A stretch of DNA of 64,000 bases from Diadema setosum (taxonomy: Eukaryota > Echinodermata > Echinoidea > Diadematoida > Diadematidae), in NCBI RefSeq assembly GCF_964275005.1, contig NC_092699.1, positions 24,506,981 through 24,570,980 on the forward strand. The letters run 5' to 3'. The notes under the pieces are model-generated. The model ran no database searches, was not told where the DNA came from, and worked only from the letters and a program-made list of their open reading frames with translations. Made by a program: the position numbers and the translations under genes. This document shows positions 35,046 through 48,420 of the stretch, one piece after another. Position 1 is the stretch's first letter, and each line of letters opens with the position of its first letter.

Positions 35046-37567
35046 CTAGGCGGGTGACAAAAACAGAGGAGACACGACAAAAAGAAACTGCTTCTTCATC
35101 CAAGCAGACATTAATGGGTCTAGTGATGACTGTTTCCTTTCTCCTAGGCACACTGGAATAGTTATTCACGGTTTTTTTTTTCTTTTAAATGCATAGTTTC
35201 CATAAAGAGAATGACAGCTCGTGAGTGGATTAATAAATATCATCAGTGAGGCTGATATTGAAGTAATTTACTATGACTGTATTCAAAATTTCAATCCACT
35301 CTTAAAATGGCATTACTTTTGTTGCATTGCACCTGATACAATCTACCTTGCAATGTACTAGGTTCCTCCTGAACAAAGAGGCTGTGTTTTGCCGGCATTT
35401 TTATGTGTTTGATTCATTGTCTTGTTGTTTATTGGATGTATAAGATGAAAAACTTTGAATGGCGTTTCATGAAAGTTCTTGAACAGGTTCACTTTGGTTA
35501 AAATAAAAGTGATTTGTGTTTGTTGGTGACTAAATCATGACACTCATGCTTAAAGAATAGATGCACAGTTCTATGGCGTTAGTGACCCTTTGACCTTTAA
35601 GGAGGTTTGCACTTCCCAGGCTCGTACTTGCAACAATATCTTGCGCTGGACATTAATTTCTTTATTTAGAATGCCTTGATGTATTTGATGAACTGAAAAA
35701 ATGCTGAAATAAATTTCTAACACATTTTTGTGGGCCTAAAAGCAAAGTTTCACTGTCTTGAGAAATTTGTACCGAAAGTATTAATAAAAGATAGAAATGA
35801 ACGAGAATGCATGTGTAATTTCTAGGTTAAAACATAATGATATCTGTCATATGGAACATAAAGGCGGGTCTTCTGCTTCTGCGAGCCAACTTTGCTATCT
35901 ACCGAAGATGTTGAAGTGTTCTTGTAGTGAAGGTTTACCTATTGCCAATATTCAGTCGCACCTCTATTCTTGTAAACATTGTACAATTATTATATTGTCT
36001 ATACAATAATAAGCAGAATGATCAGTGTTTATTGAGATTATACCCCGGGGGAATTAAGTTTTTCGATCCACACTTGCGATTTTTTTGTCATCCCAAACTG
36101 AAAGTGTCGCACTATGCCTATGAGATTTCTTACAGGAATTGACCCGATTACTGGTAGGACATTTGAAAGAAAGAAGAGAGTTTTCTCTAAATTCTCCATT
36201 TCCCACTTTCTAAGCCTACCTTCAGGTCCTCTTCACAGAAGTCCGGGGACTGGACGAGATAGACTAAGTCCGAGCTGGTGTGTGGCTTGAAATCCGGGTT
36301 GACGGGCGCCAGCTGCCGACGCGAGCCGATCCGGCGAAGTCGCACCTCGGTGGCACCGTCGAACTTCTCCTTGAGCACGAGCCCGATGGAGCGGAAGGGG
36401 GGCATGGATTTCCAGCAGGTCTTCATTTCGCACGACCCGGACACCCCGTGGCACTTGCACTCCGTACGCATGTTGGATTCGATGGTCTGTCATCAGCGAA
36501 AAACACAAACAGAGAGATGATAGCCCATCAAAACATCTAAATGTCAATAGTCGGGACAATTATTTTGGGATAATATCATAATGGGTAATGGATAATTAAT
36601 CCCAAATATTTCCATGGGACAACTACTAACATCCCCTCCCCTAGGAGAAAACATTAAGATCCGACTGGACTCTCACTCATGCTATTAGATTAGTGGCATC
36701 TATGTAGCGTTGTCCAGACAGATAATGTATTATTGTCAGTCTATGTTTTTGTGATGATGACGCTGTCTCGGGGCCTTTATTGCACATCGGGTCGTGCTGC
36801 ACTGTCATACAAAGAACTGGTATGCTTGGTATAGCAACGGGCTGCGCGGCACTCATCTTTGCTATAGTAGGTGTAAGGATTTCGTATTAGCCCCCTTTCA
36901 AGGCGTCTGTTTAAACTCATCTCAAGACCCCCAACTCAGTATAGCAAACAGCTATTTTTGGCTTACTTCCTAAGGAGTATAATATAGTCGAAAACCTCCC
37001 GCTCAGGGGTTATGAATGCATCCCTGCATTCTCATGGAGGAGTTGGGAGGAGGTTTGGAGAGACAAACAGAAAGACACACAGACACACAGACACACAGAC
37101 AGACAGAGAGGGAGGGCGGAGGGGGAGAACAGTGGTCTAACTTTCTGGAGGATGACTTACTGAGTCCGAAACTTTTCAGCACTACCAGCTGGTCGTGGCA
37201 GTAGGACAAATTATAAGGGTAGCAGAAGTATACGAGGGGTTAGACGGGCCATGTTCGTCATTCCGAAGGTTAGTTAATCCGAAACACACACATCCCCTGT
37301 ACCTAGATGTTCGTTAATCAGAAAATGAAATAGGGCTCGTCAATCCGAACATTGCTAATTTGTGGCGTTATTCCGAAGATTCGATAATCAAAAAATGAAA
37401 TAAGGGTCGTTAATCTCAAAGTGAAAAGAACTTGCGTACCAACGAACATTTTGCTTTCTTCTTCTCACTGTCGGATTAACGAACGTTCGAAATAACGAAC
37501 TGTAACCGAGTTAGACGAGTAGTAAAAATTGTAACAGTAGAAGTCGTAGAAGTAGTAGTAGTAGTAA

Positions 37568-37625
<58 letters not shown>

Positions 37626-40600
37626 TAAAAGTATAAGTATAGTTGTCACAGACTAAAGCATTGATGGTAATAATAAATAACTGCGCATACTGTACAACCG
37701 CAGCCGTGCCACATTATTGTAGACAAGGGTATGGATATTGTTTTCACCTATTTGTAGCGCTCCTGAAGTGAAAATGAGTTCATTTGCAAATTCACCAAGA
37801 AATCTAAGGTCAAAGCGACATATGGGGGAAATAGTGGAAAAAAAAAAAACCTGCGAAATTGTATCCCGCAGGGTGACGAAACCTAGAGGACGTGCTTAAT
37901 CATTTTCGAGGTTGTTCTAGATCTTTGGTATTTGTCGCATTTATCTGCCAGTGTAAATGTGTTTATAATGAGCTAATGCTTCTGAGACCAGCAAAGTAAA
38001 CCCTCAATCGAAGGGCGAAGTCATTTCTCGAGCAGAGCAAATAATACGGCCATATTGCTGTCAACGACCAGCCGAAAAGGGGTTTCTTGTATTAAGGCTG
38101 CGCACTATACCGAGCTGGAAATCGCCGCAGCACTACCGCGCCACCCTGCCAGGAATATCGTCAACAACAACTCATTAATCTACGGCACGAAGGCCGCCGT
38201 CAAAACCTGATTTTTTTTTTCTCTACCGAAGATAGATCTTTCTGCCTCTCCCTCTCTATTCCTGTCTCTCTTTCTCTCTTCCTCATTCCCCTTTTACCCT
38301 CTTCCTTTTCTCGTCCAGATTTTCCTCCATGACAGCGGCAATTCATGTAATTTAATAAATCGCAAGTTCATTGCGAAATGCTCCCGAGACCGCGCGCTTA
38401 AGCTCCAGGAACCGATATGAATGCGGCCTTAATACCAAAAGATGTCGGAGGAATGGGGAGACTCGAAGATGGATAACTTCCGTCCGCACAACTGGTAGGA
38501 TTCATCGGAAAAAAAAAATCGGGCCAACCTGATGACCACAATCTCTAATGAAAACTCGGAAATACAACACTTTTTGGAATAGATAGGCCTACATCTGAAG
38601 AGCTACAATTATGTGCTCCAGAGCAAACAAGCCAACCAAATCATTTTTTGAAAACGAAATCTCTTTTAGAGACACCCACTAAGAAGTGTTAGGAAGGAAC
38701 AACTGTTACTCGAATCGAATTAAAAGAAAGTAATCGATATCATTATGAGACAGCATATTTTAAGACGACGTTTGACCAAGCTAAACGGATATGTTAAATG
38801 TAATACGTAAGCATACTTTTTGAATTGGGTTTCTCATGAATTTTGCGTGAGTAGGCCTATAGTCATTGCGTTATTCTGAGGGTGGGCGAATTGGTGTCAT
38901 CGTGGTGGCATTTCAGTATAAAAGTGCAGTTGATTTCGAACATGCAATCTATCTTCAATAAACTGCAGTCTCACTCTAGGAAATTAAAGGAATCAAAGCA
39001 AAACATAAATGCGTGCAAACATACAGACGTAGGGTACATACAGACATAAACGTACGCACGTGAAGACTGAATGATATTCATTATGCATAGATATAATAAA
39101 TGGTGGAGTAAGACGAAGGAGTGAAGGAATGGTTGATGCCAAATCATTCCATCGTCATTTATGCATTTCTGCTACGTCACAATAATTTGGAGGATTGAAA
39201 ATAACAACAAAAATCACCACTGTACACGTATTGTCAAAGAGGTGATCCTGTTCCACAAGTTTTTTTGTTCCCGTGTCGTCCGGGTCCAGCTGTAATCGAA
39301 TAAGTGGCTAGGATTTCCTTCAGAATTTCTCAAATACCACGATAATCTTCTCAGGCGCGTAGTTCTTCTCAACACCACACGCTACGGAGAGAACCAACCA
39401 TCGAGCGCCGACTTGCGCTATGGTGGTCCTCAGTCCCTAACACGAAACGAAGGTTTCGCTGATGGACTTTGGGTTACTCAGAAGGTCAATATGCCCGCCC
39501 ATTCGGATGCAGAGTTACGCGTCAAGAACGGCGTCTATCATCATATCAGTCCGAGACCCACGAATCAATTTCATTCCTTCGATGATTTGAATCATTGCCC
39601 AGTACAGAGTTTCGAATCACCTGGATCGAGTTAGCACTTGCAACACGATAGATCATATTATTTTCGTTCGTGAAATTGCAGCCAAGTATTCAGCGATTTT
39701 TTTTTCAATACCACCTGAAGTCCTTTGAGCTTAATATCGCACAATTTCACATCCTCGCATGCTTAAAAAAGAAGGAAAATCAGGAAATTACTTTATCAGA
39801 TTGACTTTTTAGATCTTAATCATTGAGGTTGAACATCATAATCATAGTTGTCCTGAATTTGAAAGAAGGCTCCTTCAATTACCAATGACTGGCATCAATT
39901 TTGGGATAGACGTTGAGATGTCGCATACACTCAAAATCCCACATATCCGGAAGCTATCGTTTTAACCAGTAGAAGATTATTATGAACGACTCAGAGCTCT
40001 CTATTTCGTATATCTTATTCTTCTTTAATTTGAAATACGGTCAAATTGTTATTACAACCTGTCAACAAAACAAATGACATGCACGAACAGGCAGTGTGCG
40101 CTGTGTGATCACATTACAAGGAATTATAGCTGGGGAATAGGCCCAAATTGTTCATCACCAGCAGAACTTGTATCAAACAATGTACACTCCAGCTTGGTTA
40201 TCTTTTAATTACATTCATTCACTTCCATTATTTACATCTTATTTAGACAAATTCAGAATTCAGAATTATATCTTAAAACGCAGTGACATTATAAGACCGG
40301 GAAGACGACGGCAAGGATAACAGCCCTCTAGCATGAGGGGAGGAAAACATAGTGGCTTTACACGCCGTTCTCCTTGAAGATGAGCTGTGTTTTTTAAATA
40401 CAAATTAGTGTTACGCTGTTGAACTATGAGAATTAATTTACTGCTTACGGTCAACGACCAGGCACTGAGTATCACGGTAAGCAAAACGGCTGGTATAAGG
40501 GACAAAGTCTGAGAAGAAACAAAAATACATCGGACAAAACATTAAAAGCTCTCAGTGGTAAGTACTCTTTTTGTGATGTTTCAGTGAAAACGTGAGTGTG

Positions 40601-41561
40601 TTTCTCCATTAGAGATGAGAGGTTTATTTACGAAGAATAATGAGTCAAGATGTAAAAGGAATGAGAAGTGAACTGACCACAGACGGTGATTTTAAAGTAG
40701 CCTATAATACAGAAAACTCTTTACCGCCATCAGGCCTTGGAATGATGCAATATTTGATTGAGTGACGTACGCTTTCCAAGCACGCAGACGATACAATTCA
40801 CATGTTTGTTGTCGCAGCGCACGCGTCGCCCATTCAAAGAGCGACGATTAATCATGCCCAAGTATGCCTCCTTCTGCTCTCTCCCCACCTCACTTCTATC
40901 TTTCTTTACATTTCCCTCTGGATATCCAACTATCAATCTATCTATTTTTGTCTATCCATCTATCTGTGCCTTACATCCTCTCTTTCTAATCTTTTCTCAT
41001 TTCATATATCTATATTCCTGCGTCTTGTCTCTTTTTTTTCTTATCCTTTTTGATCACTTTTGTCTTCATCCCTCTTCCTATTTCTTTCTCTTCCTCTTCC
41101 AAATTCACTTTCCTGTAATCACTCTTGTCTTTTCTCTCCACTTCTCCTTCTTTTTTTATTCTTCGTATTCATCCCCGTCTTCCAACCCTCTCCTATCCTT
41201 CCTAAATGTGGAGGAAGTTCTCAGTCTTAATACTTTGCCCAGCGCTTCCTCAGTCTCAATAATACGGATTGTAGTTCTCACGTATCTCAATGTCAATTCT
41301 ATTTCTTTCAAACTTTCACGATCACCTTGTTGATGTCAGGTCCAGACTCTTGAATGTGAGATCTTAAAATAGATTTCAAAATGGATGACATTTCTTCTCC
41401 AGAAGATCATAGGGTTATACATGGTTGCATTGATTGAGACATAGTCTCCGAACGTCATCTGATTCACACGTGGTTGACAACGTTGCACAAGCACATTAAT
41501 CACTAACATCGGTGACAACTGTGGGTCTCTTTCTTAAGGAGCGTTTCATATCATCTGATAT

Positions 41562-41614
<53 letters not shown>

Positions 41615-41646
41615 AAGATGGATAGATATACTAATTATAGATAGAT

Positions 41647-41701
<55 letters not shown>

Positions 41702-41772
41702 AAGAAAGATAGAAAGATAGATAGATAGATAGATACAAATATATGCATAGAGAAATAAATGAATATATTATT

Positions 41773-41824
<52 letters not shown>

Positions 41825-42254
41825 AGTAGACAAATCTAGATAGAGAAACGGAGAGCGAGAGGGATACATATAGATAGATAACTGGAGAGATACTGGTGGA
41901 CTGATACACTAACAGATGGACATGAAAAGAGGAAAAATGAATATGGTTATTAGGGAGGTAAAGAAGGTAGTAAGTACGTTACAAAGCCCAATTCCTTTTC
42001 ATGAATAGGGTGAAACTCATCTCATTGGCGCCAACTTAAATAATGTTCCCTCACGGTCTTGATCGACAAAAGGCGAGCATGCCTAAAACCGGCAGAAATA
42101 ATGAAGACCACACATACCATTCCATTGCGCAAAAATAACACAAACCAAAGACATGAAAGGATAAAAGACATCTTGCGAAGTGCTCTGTGAGCGCTGATTT
42201 ATTACGAAGCATCCTACTGGAGGTTATGGAACGTGTTGGTATTCCTCCTTCTCC

Positions 42255-42289
<35 letters not shown>

Positions 42290-45200
42290 CTCCTCCTCCT
42301 CTTCCTCCTCCTCCTCCTCTTCTTCCTCCTCCTCTTCCTTCTCCTCCTTATTCTCCTGCCTCGTGGGTTCTCCAAGGAGCTTCAAACACGCAAAGGACTT
42401 CCAAGGACCACAGCTCTCTGTTGGTGTAACGTTAAACGCATCTGATAGCCACCGTCCGTTCCCATGGCAACCCTTGTGTCGATGTCATTTTTTAGAATGT
42501 GTTCACACATGAACATTTCTTGTTGCTTCCTCTCTCCCTTTTTCCGCTTTCTCTTCTTTTATTCTTTTCCTTCTCCTCTTCCTTCTTCTTCTTCTTCTCT
42601 TCCTTCTTCTTCTCTTCCTCCTCCTCCTCCTCCTCCTCCTCCTCCTCCTCCTCCTCCTTTACTAGACTTACTGTCCAAAGGGAGATTGTGTACAAAAATT
42701 TTCAACAGTTGCGTGCGACCTGAACAACGCCGCATCTACTGCTAAATGGCGACAACGGTTCCGCCCATGGCATTGCCTAAATGTTTATCACCACAGACGA
42801 GTGGTCTTGGTCTGTGATACTTATGTCATCGTCGGCACACCAGGGAAACATGAATACAAAGTCATGTAGACCCCTATTTACGGGAAAGAGGGGGGGGGGG
42901 GGTGGCTGGCAACTGAGGATGGAGAGAGCATGGGAGGTTGATGATGGAGCCGGACGTAGACAAACAGAGATCCTCTTTAGGTAACACTAACAGTCAACAA
43001 CTGAAAAATAGGCATGTCATATACTGTAAAACTCGATATATTCGTGGAACGAAATTTTCGCGAATTGGAGCCGGCAGCCATTTTTGGCGACTTGAAATTT
43101 TCATGAATTGCCACTGGCATTCATTGCATGATTATAGTGTTTGGCAAGAACTTTCGCGTACATTTTAATTCCGAGAATTTTGGCTCTCGCTCGAAATTCG
43201 CGAAATTAGAATGCAAGCGAACATTCCTCTTTTTAGAAAAAGTATAGTGATTTAATTGAACCATTTTGCACCGACAATTGCGATGAATACCATTGGTCTA
43301 TTTTTTATGTAACTGATAAATCCATTGATGCTGCCTATTTTTTTCCCTTTTTTTTTACCTTCCCCTTTGGAATCATATATATAGCACGGAAATGTACTTT
43401 CCTTGAGTCATTTCCTGAATATGGCTGCCATTACAAAACTAAGTATAGGCCTAGATCTACATGATTGCATACACCTTACGTCTATCGCATCTCATAATAA
43501 GAAAAGTTGATTTTCCATAAACTAATATTTCAACTCACTTCCATTGAATTCATCAAAATCATTTTCATATAGACCTTGTACCTATGTGTATTATTATGTT
43601 CCAATATATGTAATCATGTCAAAGTGTATTACCTGTGTTTGATTGGAAATGAAAACAAAACAACATGCATGTAAGTGGTTTGAGACACTTTTGAAATCTT
43701 GCCTCATTCGATGCATCACTAGGCGCAAGTTGGTACAACGAATTTGGTTATCCTTTATCCTTTTCCTAACTCACACCTATTAACCCTACGATCCATATCT
43801 TATCTGAAGGAATACATGAAGATTGTCCACCACACTGTCGTAGAAAGAAAAAAAAAAATAATAAATGTGTGTTTACACCGCCCTCATCGTCAGGCATAAT
43901 GGTAGGCCTTGACACTCATTGCTTGACTTTCACATCTTCGGTGTCAACGAACGCAGAGCAAGGCCAGAACGTCTTTCGTCCTGCTAGTTAATGAATGATG
44001 TATCTGTTTGTCGGACGAATAACCCGCACGGACGCGGAATACAAAGGTCGGAGACAAAATTATAAAGGTCAACGCACGAAAAGAGGCGATGAGACAAGCC
44101 TTACGTACTGGTATGAACAGCTTGCTACAAAGAACCTCCCAATATGAGCACTTCATAAATGAATCACGTCGGCAAATTTCCGGGACGCTTATGAGTATAA
44201 CTTTCAAACTATAAGGTAGCAGTTAGTAATACTTGCTATACGAATTCCTGTTCATCGTTTAATTAGAATTTGTTGGTTCTAAAGTGCTTTTAAAGAGAAG
44301 CTGTCGGATGAAAATATTCACAAAGGCATATCTTATAATAATTGTGAAAGCAGTAAAACAACAGTAGCATTTCAGTGGAAGTTTCGGAGATAAGTGGCAT
44401 CATAATGAATGTACAGAAAGCTACTGTTATTATGAATTAATTCAAAATCATTTGACCATGCCACTTACAGAAGCATCAGTGGCGTTGTAGATGGTAATAA
44501 GTTATCTCATAGGCGTTGAATATGTCTTCCCCTCTGTTACGATGTGGTCTAACTTGTAACTGATCTACCGCTTTTCATTTCACGTTTGTGAAAATTTCCT
44601 ACTCCTCTTTAGCCTGATTAGACTATTCGGCAAAAACTGCCTAGCAGTCTTTCTCCCGAGGCTTACCACCATTAGCCATTAGCAGTGACAAGGAGTCATG
44701 TCCAACGCATATAGGCGTGCCCGGGGAGGGCGGTGTTTGAGTTCTCCCGTAAACGTGCATTACGGTATTCATGTAAAAGGCGTTTTCTTCCAAGCATTGG
44801 ATGTCTTACGTACATCACTTGCTCTGGCACGGTCCGATTAGAATTCGCGGCTTTGCACGTTCTGCTAACAGTCCCGCTTTAGGGAAAAGAAAACAATAAA
44901 ATCAGGAAATGCACAGACATGATGTTGTTCAAAATCCATCTGACTCTTATAAGCTCTCATCCAAACCCAAACCTAGACGAAGAAGCCACTAATTCATGGG
45001 GACCGGGATCTTTGCTTGTTAGAGGTCTCTCTTCTCAAAGAACCTGCATGGGAGAGTGACCCGCTTCCCTACATTGCGATACAGTCTGAAACAACAGCTA
45101 GCGGCTAATGACTGTTTAATTGAAGACTATCATTCCAAGCTTTGCAAGAAATTGGTATATTTTAGGGTCGTGAATGGGGGTTTCCAATATTATTATGCGT

Positions 45201-47196
45201 AACACATTGTTAAATGCTAAGACAGGTCTTCTTGACCAAGAATGCCTTTACTTTGGCTGCTGCATAGCTGTGTAATGTTTGGAAAAATGTAGGCCCTAAC
45301 GATAAGCTAACGTCATAATCAATGCGTTCAACAGGCAATGTATCGCCGGCTCGTGAGACTTTCAGTGAGTATTAGGGGATGACCAAATCATGACCAAAGC
45401 CTCAGATGGATTACGTGATGTTGATGGGCGCAGCTACCATTTTTCACTATGTTGCTAATAAAAACAAAATAGAGAGAGCGAAAGTCCATAAACAAGGTGA
45501 CAAAAATCTCGAATCTTTGTTTTGGATAAGCGCGAAATGCACCATCTGAATTATACTGTGTTCATCCAAATGATAACCGAGTTGTTTGACGTGCCCCTTA
45601 TAGACAATGACGGGTGCGAGTGGTTTCTATCTAGACTGAAGATAAATTGGTCCAATATCCGCCGTAAAGTAGTTACAGTGAATGTAAATACGAATCCATC
45701 ATTTCCCGAGTTGCTTCCCTTATCTTCCTGTCGGCAAACTCCATCTAGCGGTTATTTATGCACGCCTTATTTCCGATTCGTAAATCACCGGGAATTTGAT
45801 TTATTCTAAATAGACGGGGTGGATCGAGTAAACCCTCGCGATGTCGTCGTTCTGCGCAATGTCATGGTCGTGGGACTTTTGCCTGTTATGGCGGTGCGAT
45901 TTACGGTACGCTGTGTATATACTCGCAGGGAGGGAAACGGCGGGGGGTTGGGAGGAGTGGAAGATGATGACATTGAATATTACATGATGGGACAAGGGGG
46001 GAATGGGGAAGGGGGAAATGAGGACGCAATGTGCAAAAACCAGCATAGGCAAAGCCTGGGTAAAGCATACATCGAGAACTCTCAGTAAATCGACAAGTGA
46101 GCTTTATGTATTGGTGACAATGCCTTCTATAGCTGTGGATGTATAAAGGAGTATGTCCTATGTATTCATAGGGCCTACTCGATTCGGTGAAAAAAAAAAT
46201 GATTTGAAATATTTAAATTCTATAAATTGCTCTCTTTAAGTCCGATTTCGACGAATCCTCAAATAGAGTGTATGTCCTATCTTGATGACCACAAACAAAT
46301 TATCAATAATTGCTGATATGGAAAGAAATTAAAAAAATAGTAAGAGCAAACTGGTTTAAAATGCTTCATTTTGCATCAGAAAGTCCTTGAACCCAGACTA
46401 CAGTACTTACCCTTCTGCCCGCCTCGTTGTTGTGTAAGTTCATGAGTTTCCTTCCCATACTGACTCGCGCTTTCCTCTCTCGCGCGTCGACGAAGATCTG
46501 AGAGAACTGGACGCCATACGCCACGTTATCGGAGCACCCCGCCCATACGAAGCCATCGGCGCTGTTACCATCCACTGTTCGGTCGCATCCGCACTGAAAA
46601 CACGAGAGCCAATGAGAGGGACAATATTTACCAAACACGTGACTTACCTTAGAATAAAAGCGGCAAAATAGTGTAGAATGAATATCACTTTAAATCTCAG
46701 CAAACTGAATCACCAATCATCAAGGGTTTTTAAATGTTGTCTTCTTACGAGAGAGAAATAATAATTTCATGAATATGAGAATTTCATGAATATGAGACTT
46801 TCACTTACGAATTAGAGTTGTGCCACTTCGTTTCCTTTTATTTCGAAAGAAACATTTTTCGTAATGATATACTTCGAATATTTCGCAAACATATTTTATA
46901 CAGAACAGGTGCTTTTCATCCACAGAGATTGAAAATGATTGCAGAACATGGGAATTTGGCATCTCCTTGTGAAATGAAGGATGACGATGTCCCTTTACTT
47001 TAAGAAAAATCAGCTAAATTTTCGTTGCACAATGACATTGAAGGGGAAACTGCAGAATACAGAGACTGAATTCAGAGGAGAAAATATAAGGGTCTAATAT
47101 TTACCTTTTCAAGTTCCCCGCTGCTGCAGCCGCTAGTGACAGCATGGGCCACACCTGCCGACGATATGGCACTGACGAAGGCTGCTTCCCTAGTAC
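34845..47196 (-). CDS. WNT4: Wnt4 orthologue, last four coding exons
   Basis: Minus-strand exons 47105-47196, 46411-46593, 36220-36486 and 34845-35045 join in phase and encode the last 246 residues of a Wnt. Diagnostic matches to vertebrate Wnt4: [69 protein letters not shown] (the lipid-attachment Ser region), [11 protein letters not shown] and the Cys-rich end [19 protein letters not shown]...[13 protein letters not shown]. Known: secreted palmitoylated glycoprotein, ligand for Frizzled receptors. The first incoming base of codon GGT is supplied by an upstream exon not found in the window, so signal peptide and the RRWNCS region lie beyond 64000 unless 49089-49244 belongs to a variant transcript. 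Convergent with PSMC2. No frame damage. Confidence 0.93.
35046..36219 (-). other. Wnt4 intron before the terminal exon
   Basis: 1.17 kb, AT-rich, no element recognised. Confidence 0.55.
36220..36486 (-). CDS. WNT4: Wnt4 coding exon with CHGVSGSC
   Basis: 89 codons, acceptor GATGACAG, donor [25 protein letters not shown] through [10 protein letters not shown]. Contains the Ser of the palmitoleoylation motif. Confidence 0.95.
37245..37509. mobile_element. CGGG...TTCGTTATTCCGAA foldback element, copy 2
   Basis: About 265 bp, starts CGGGCCATGTTCGTCATTCC, ends inverted with ACGAACTGTAACCG. Shares the CACACACAT(T/C)CCC block and 33-bp steps with copy 1. Flanked by GTTAGA (37239-37244, 37510-37515). 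Confidence 0.65.
37550..37625. repeat. (GTA)n microsatellite
   Basis: About 24 GTA units with few interruptions. Confidence 0.85.
40870..41300. repeat. Pyrimidine-rich low-complexity tract
   Basis: Plus strand dominated by C and T with CTAT and CTTC words; opens a spurious 191-codon frame rich in Ser, Phe and Leu. Confidence 0.7.
41564..41824. repeat. (GATA)n microsatellite array
   Basis: Several uninterrupted GATA runs separated by AAAG and short spacers, about 260 bp. Confidence 0.9.
42240..42360. repeat. (TCC)n tract
   Basis: CTC/TCC trinucleotide tract; a second lies at 42560-42658. Both open Pro- or Leu-only frames that are not genes. Confidence 0.85.
42560..42658. repeat. (TTC)n and (CTC)n tract
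   Basis: Second trinucleotide tract 200 bp right of the first. Confidence 0.85.
43022..43240. mobile_element. TACTGTAAAAC-family MITE
   Basis: Starts TACTGTAAAACTCGATATAT, shares GAATTGGAGCC(G/A) and the TTTCGCGAA words with 116-326 in inverted sense, and carries the TTTTAATTCCGAGAATTTTG hairpin. Right end degraded. Confidence 0.5.
46411..46593 (-). CDS. WNT4: Wnt4 coding exon with CGCDRTV
   Basis: 61 codons, acceptor GTTTTCAG, donor [21 protein letters not shown] through LHNNEAGRR. Confidence 0.95.
46594..47104 (-). other. Wnt4 intron, 0.5 kb
   Basis: No element; a GAATATGAGA(A/C)TTTCA pair near 46770-46800. Confidence 0.5.
47105..47196 (-). CDS. WNT4: Wnt4 coding exon with GTREAAF
   Basis: 92 bases, acceptor TTCGTGCAG, donor [25 protein letters not shown] through CSSGELEK. 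Enters in phase 1, so it needs one G from the preceding exon. Confidence 0.93.
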
Positions 47197-47285
47197 CTGC
47201 ACGAAGACAAATCAGAGATAGATGGTTGCCATGGTTACTGGTGGCCGAACAAACATTTTTAAAGCAATTCAGCAGGAATTAAGTG

Positions 47286-47700
47286 CAGTCAAACCTGTCT
47301 AAAGCGGCCATCCAAGGGAGACGAAAAGAGAGGCCGTTAATGAAAAGGTGACCGCTATAGACAGTTTCTCTGACATTTCGTGTAAGTCATGTACACATGT
47401 GTATATAGGTAGTCACGTGTTCATGAGTGTTTTACTCTACCTGAATGGTGGGTGAATGCAACGGTGGTGCCAATCTTTGAACTGTTCGCCATGCATATAA
47501 CCTACACGGCTGCAAAGCAGAAAACACTCAGCTGTGGTGCCGTATGGGTCTGTGACTGCTATACGCAGGTCATTATCTCCCGCGGGGATACAAAAATGAC
47601 GACCTCGGGCGCCATAGAGAGGTGACCACTATGCACAGGATCCTTTTCTCATTGGAGGGTTAGGTGGCCGCTATAGACAGGTAGCAGCTAAGGCAGACTT
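47286..47700. mobile_element. Inverted-repeat element (CCTGTCTATAGCGGCCA type)
   Basis: Left ACCTGTCTAAAGCGGCCATCC against right inverted ACCTGTCTATAGCGGCCACC, with internal GGTGACC(G/A)CTAT words. About 415 bp; non-coding. Confidence 0.5.
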
Positions 47701-48109
47701 GTCTGTATTACCTTTAATTTGTCATTGAACTGTTCGCCATGCATATATAATTGAACATTGACTTTAATGACTTCATACTGATGAGGACCACAGTGGAAAA
47801 TTGTTATCTAAATCGGGTCTGGGAAAAAAAAAAAAGAAGAAGTTGAAAAATTTGCAAGTGTTTCCATAAAATATAGTGACATAAGTCAGTATCACATGAT
47901 TGTGGAAATTAAGTTGGGTGATGATGTCATGAGATCTCCAGGAGGTCCCCCCCCCCCCGGCAATATCATAAAAATCACGTCTTTGGTCGAGACTCCAGCA
48001 ACAACATTACTTTCACCTGAAAATTGCCATGGCTAGATTATCAAACACAACACAATAGTGTTATCAATTCTTTGTCATCACCACAAACATATTTTTCATC
48101 TCGACATCT

Positions 48110-48420
48110 ATAATGCTTCCTTCTCCTTCTTACTCCAACTTGTCTTCCTGCTCCTTCTCTATCTCTTCTTCTTTCTCTTCATATTCGTCGTCTTTCCTTT
48201 CTTCTTCATCTCCCTCTCTTTCTCCCTCTTCTTTTTCTTTCTCATCTTCTACTTATTTTCACCTTCTTTTCATTATTCCTCTTTTTCATGTTCTTCCACT
48301 ATATCTTCTCCACCTTCTTCCTCTATTCGTCTTCTATTTTACTTCTTCTGTTCTTCTTTTTCCTCCACTTTTTCATCTGTGCCCTTTCACCTTTTCTTCA
48401 TATCTTCCTTTCTGAACTTC
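48110..48420. repeat. Pyrimidine-rich tract
   Basis: CTT/TCC low complexity over 300 bp; the 143-codon frame through it is Ser/Phe-only and not a gene. Confidence 0.75.

Larger units (their letters stand above)
36487..46410 (-). other. Wnt4 intron, 9.9 kb
   Basis: Holds the second CGGG foldback copy (37245-37509), (GTA)n, pyrimidine tracts at 40870-41300 and 42240-42660, the GATA array (41564-41824) and a TACTGTAAAAC-type element (43022-43240). The stretches 37630-40860 and 43240-46400 show no recognisable gene or repeat; a slightly GC-richer block at 39350-39650 is open but unrecognised. Confidence 0.6.

Noticed and set aside
34799-35080. 93-codon minus-strand frame over the Wnt4 terminal exon
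   Set aside because: Shadow frame; the neighbouring frame encodes the Cys-rich Wnt end.
40758-41333. 191-codon frame
   Set aside because: Same reason: pyrimidine-rich tract without complex sequence or splice context.
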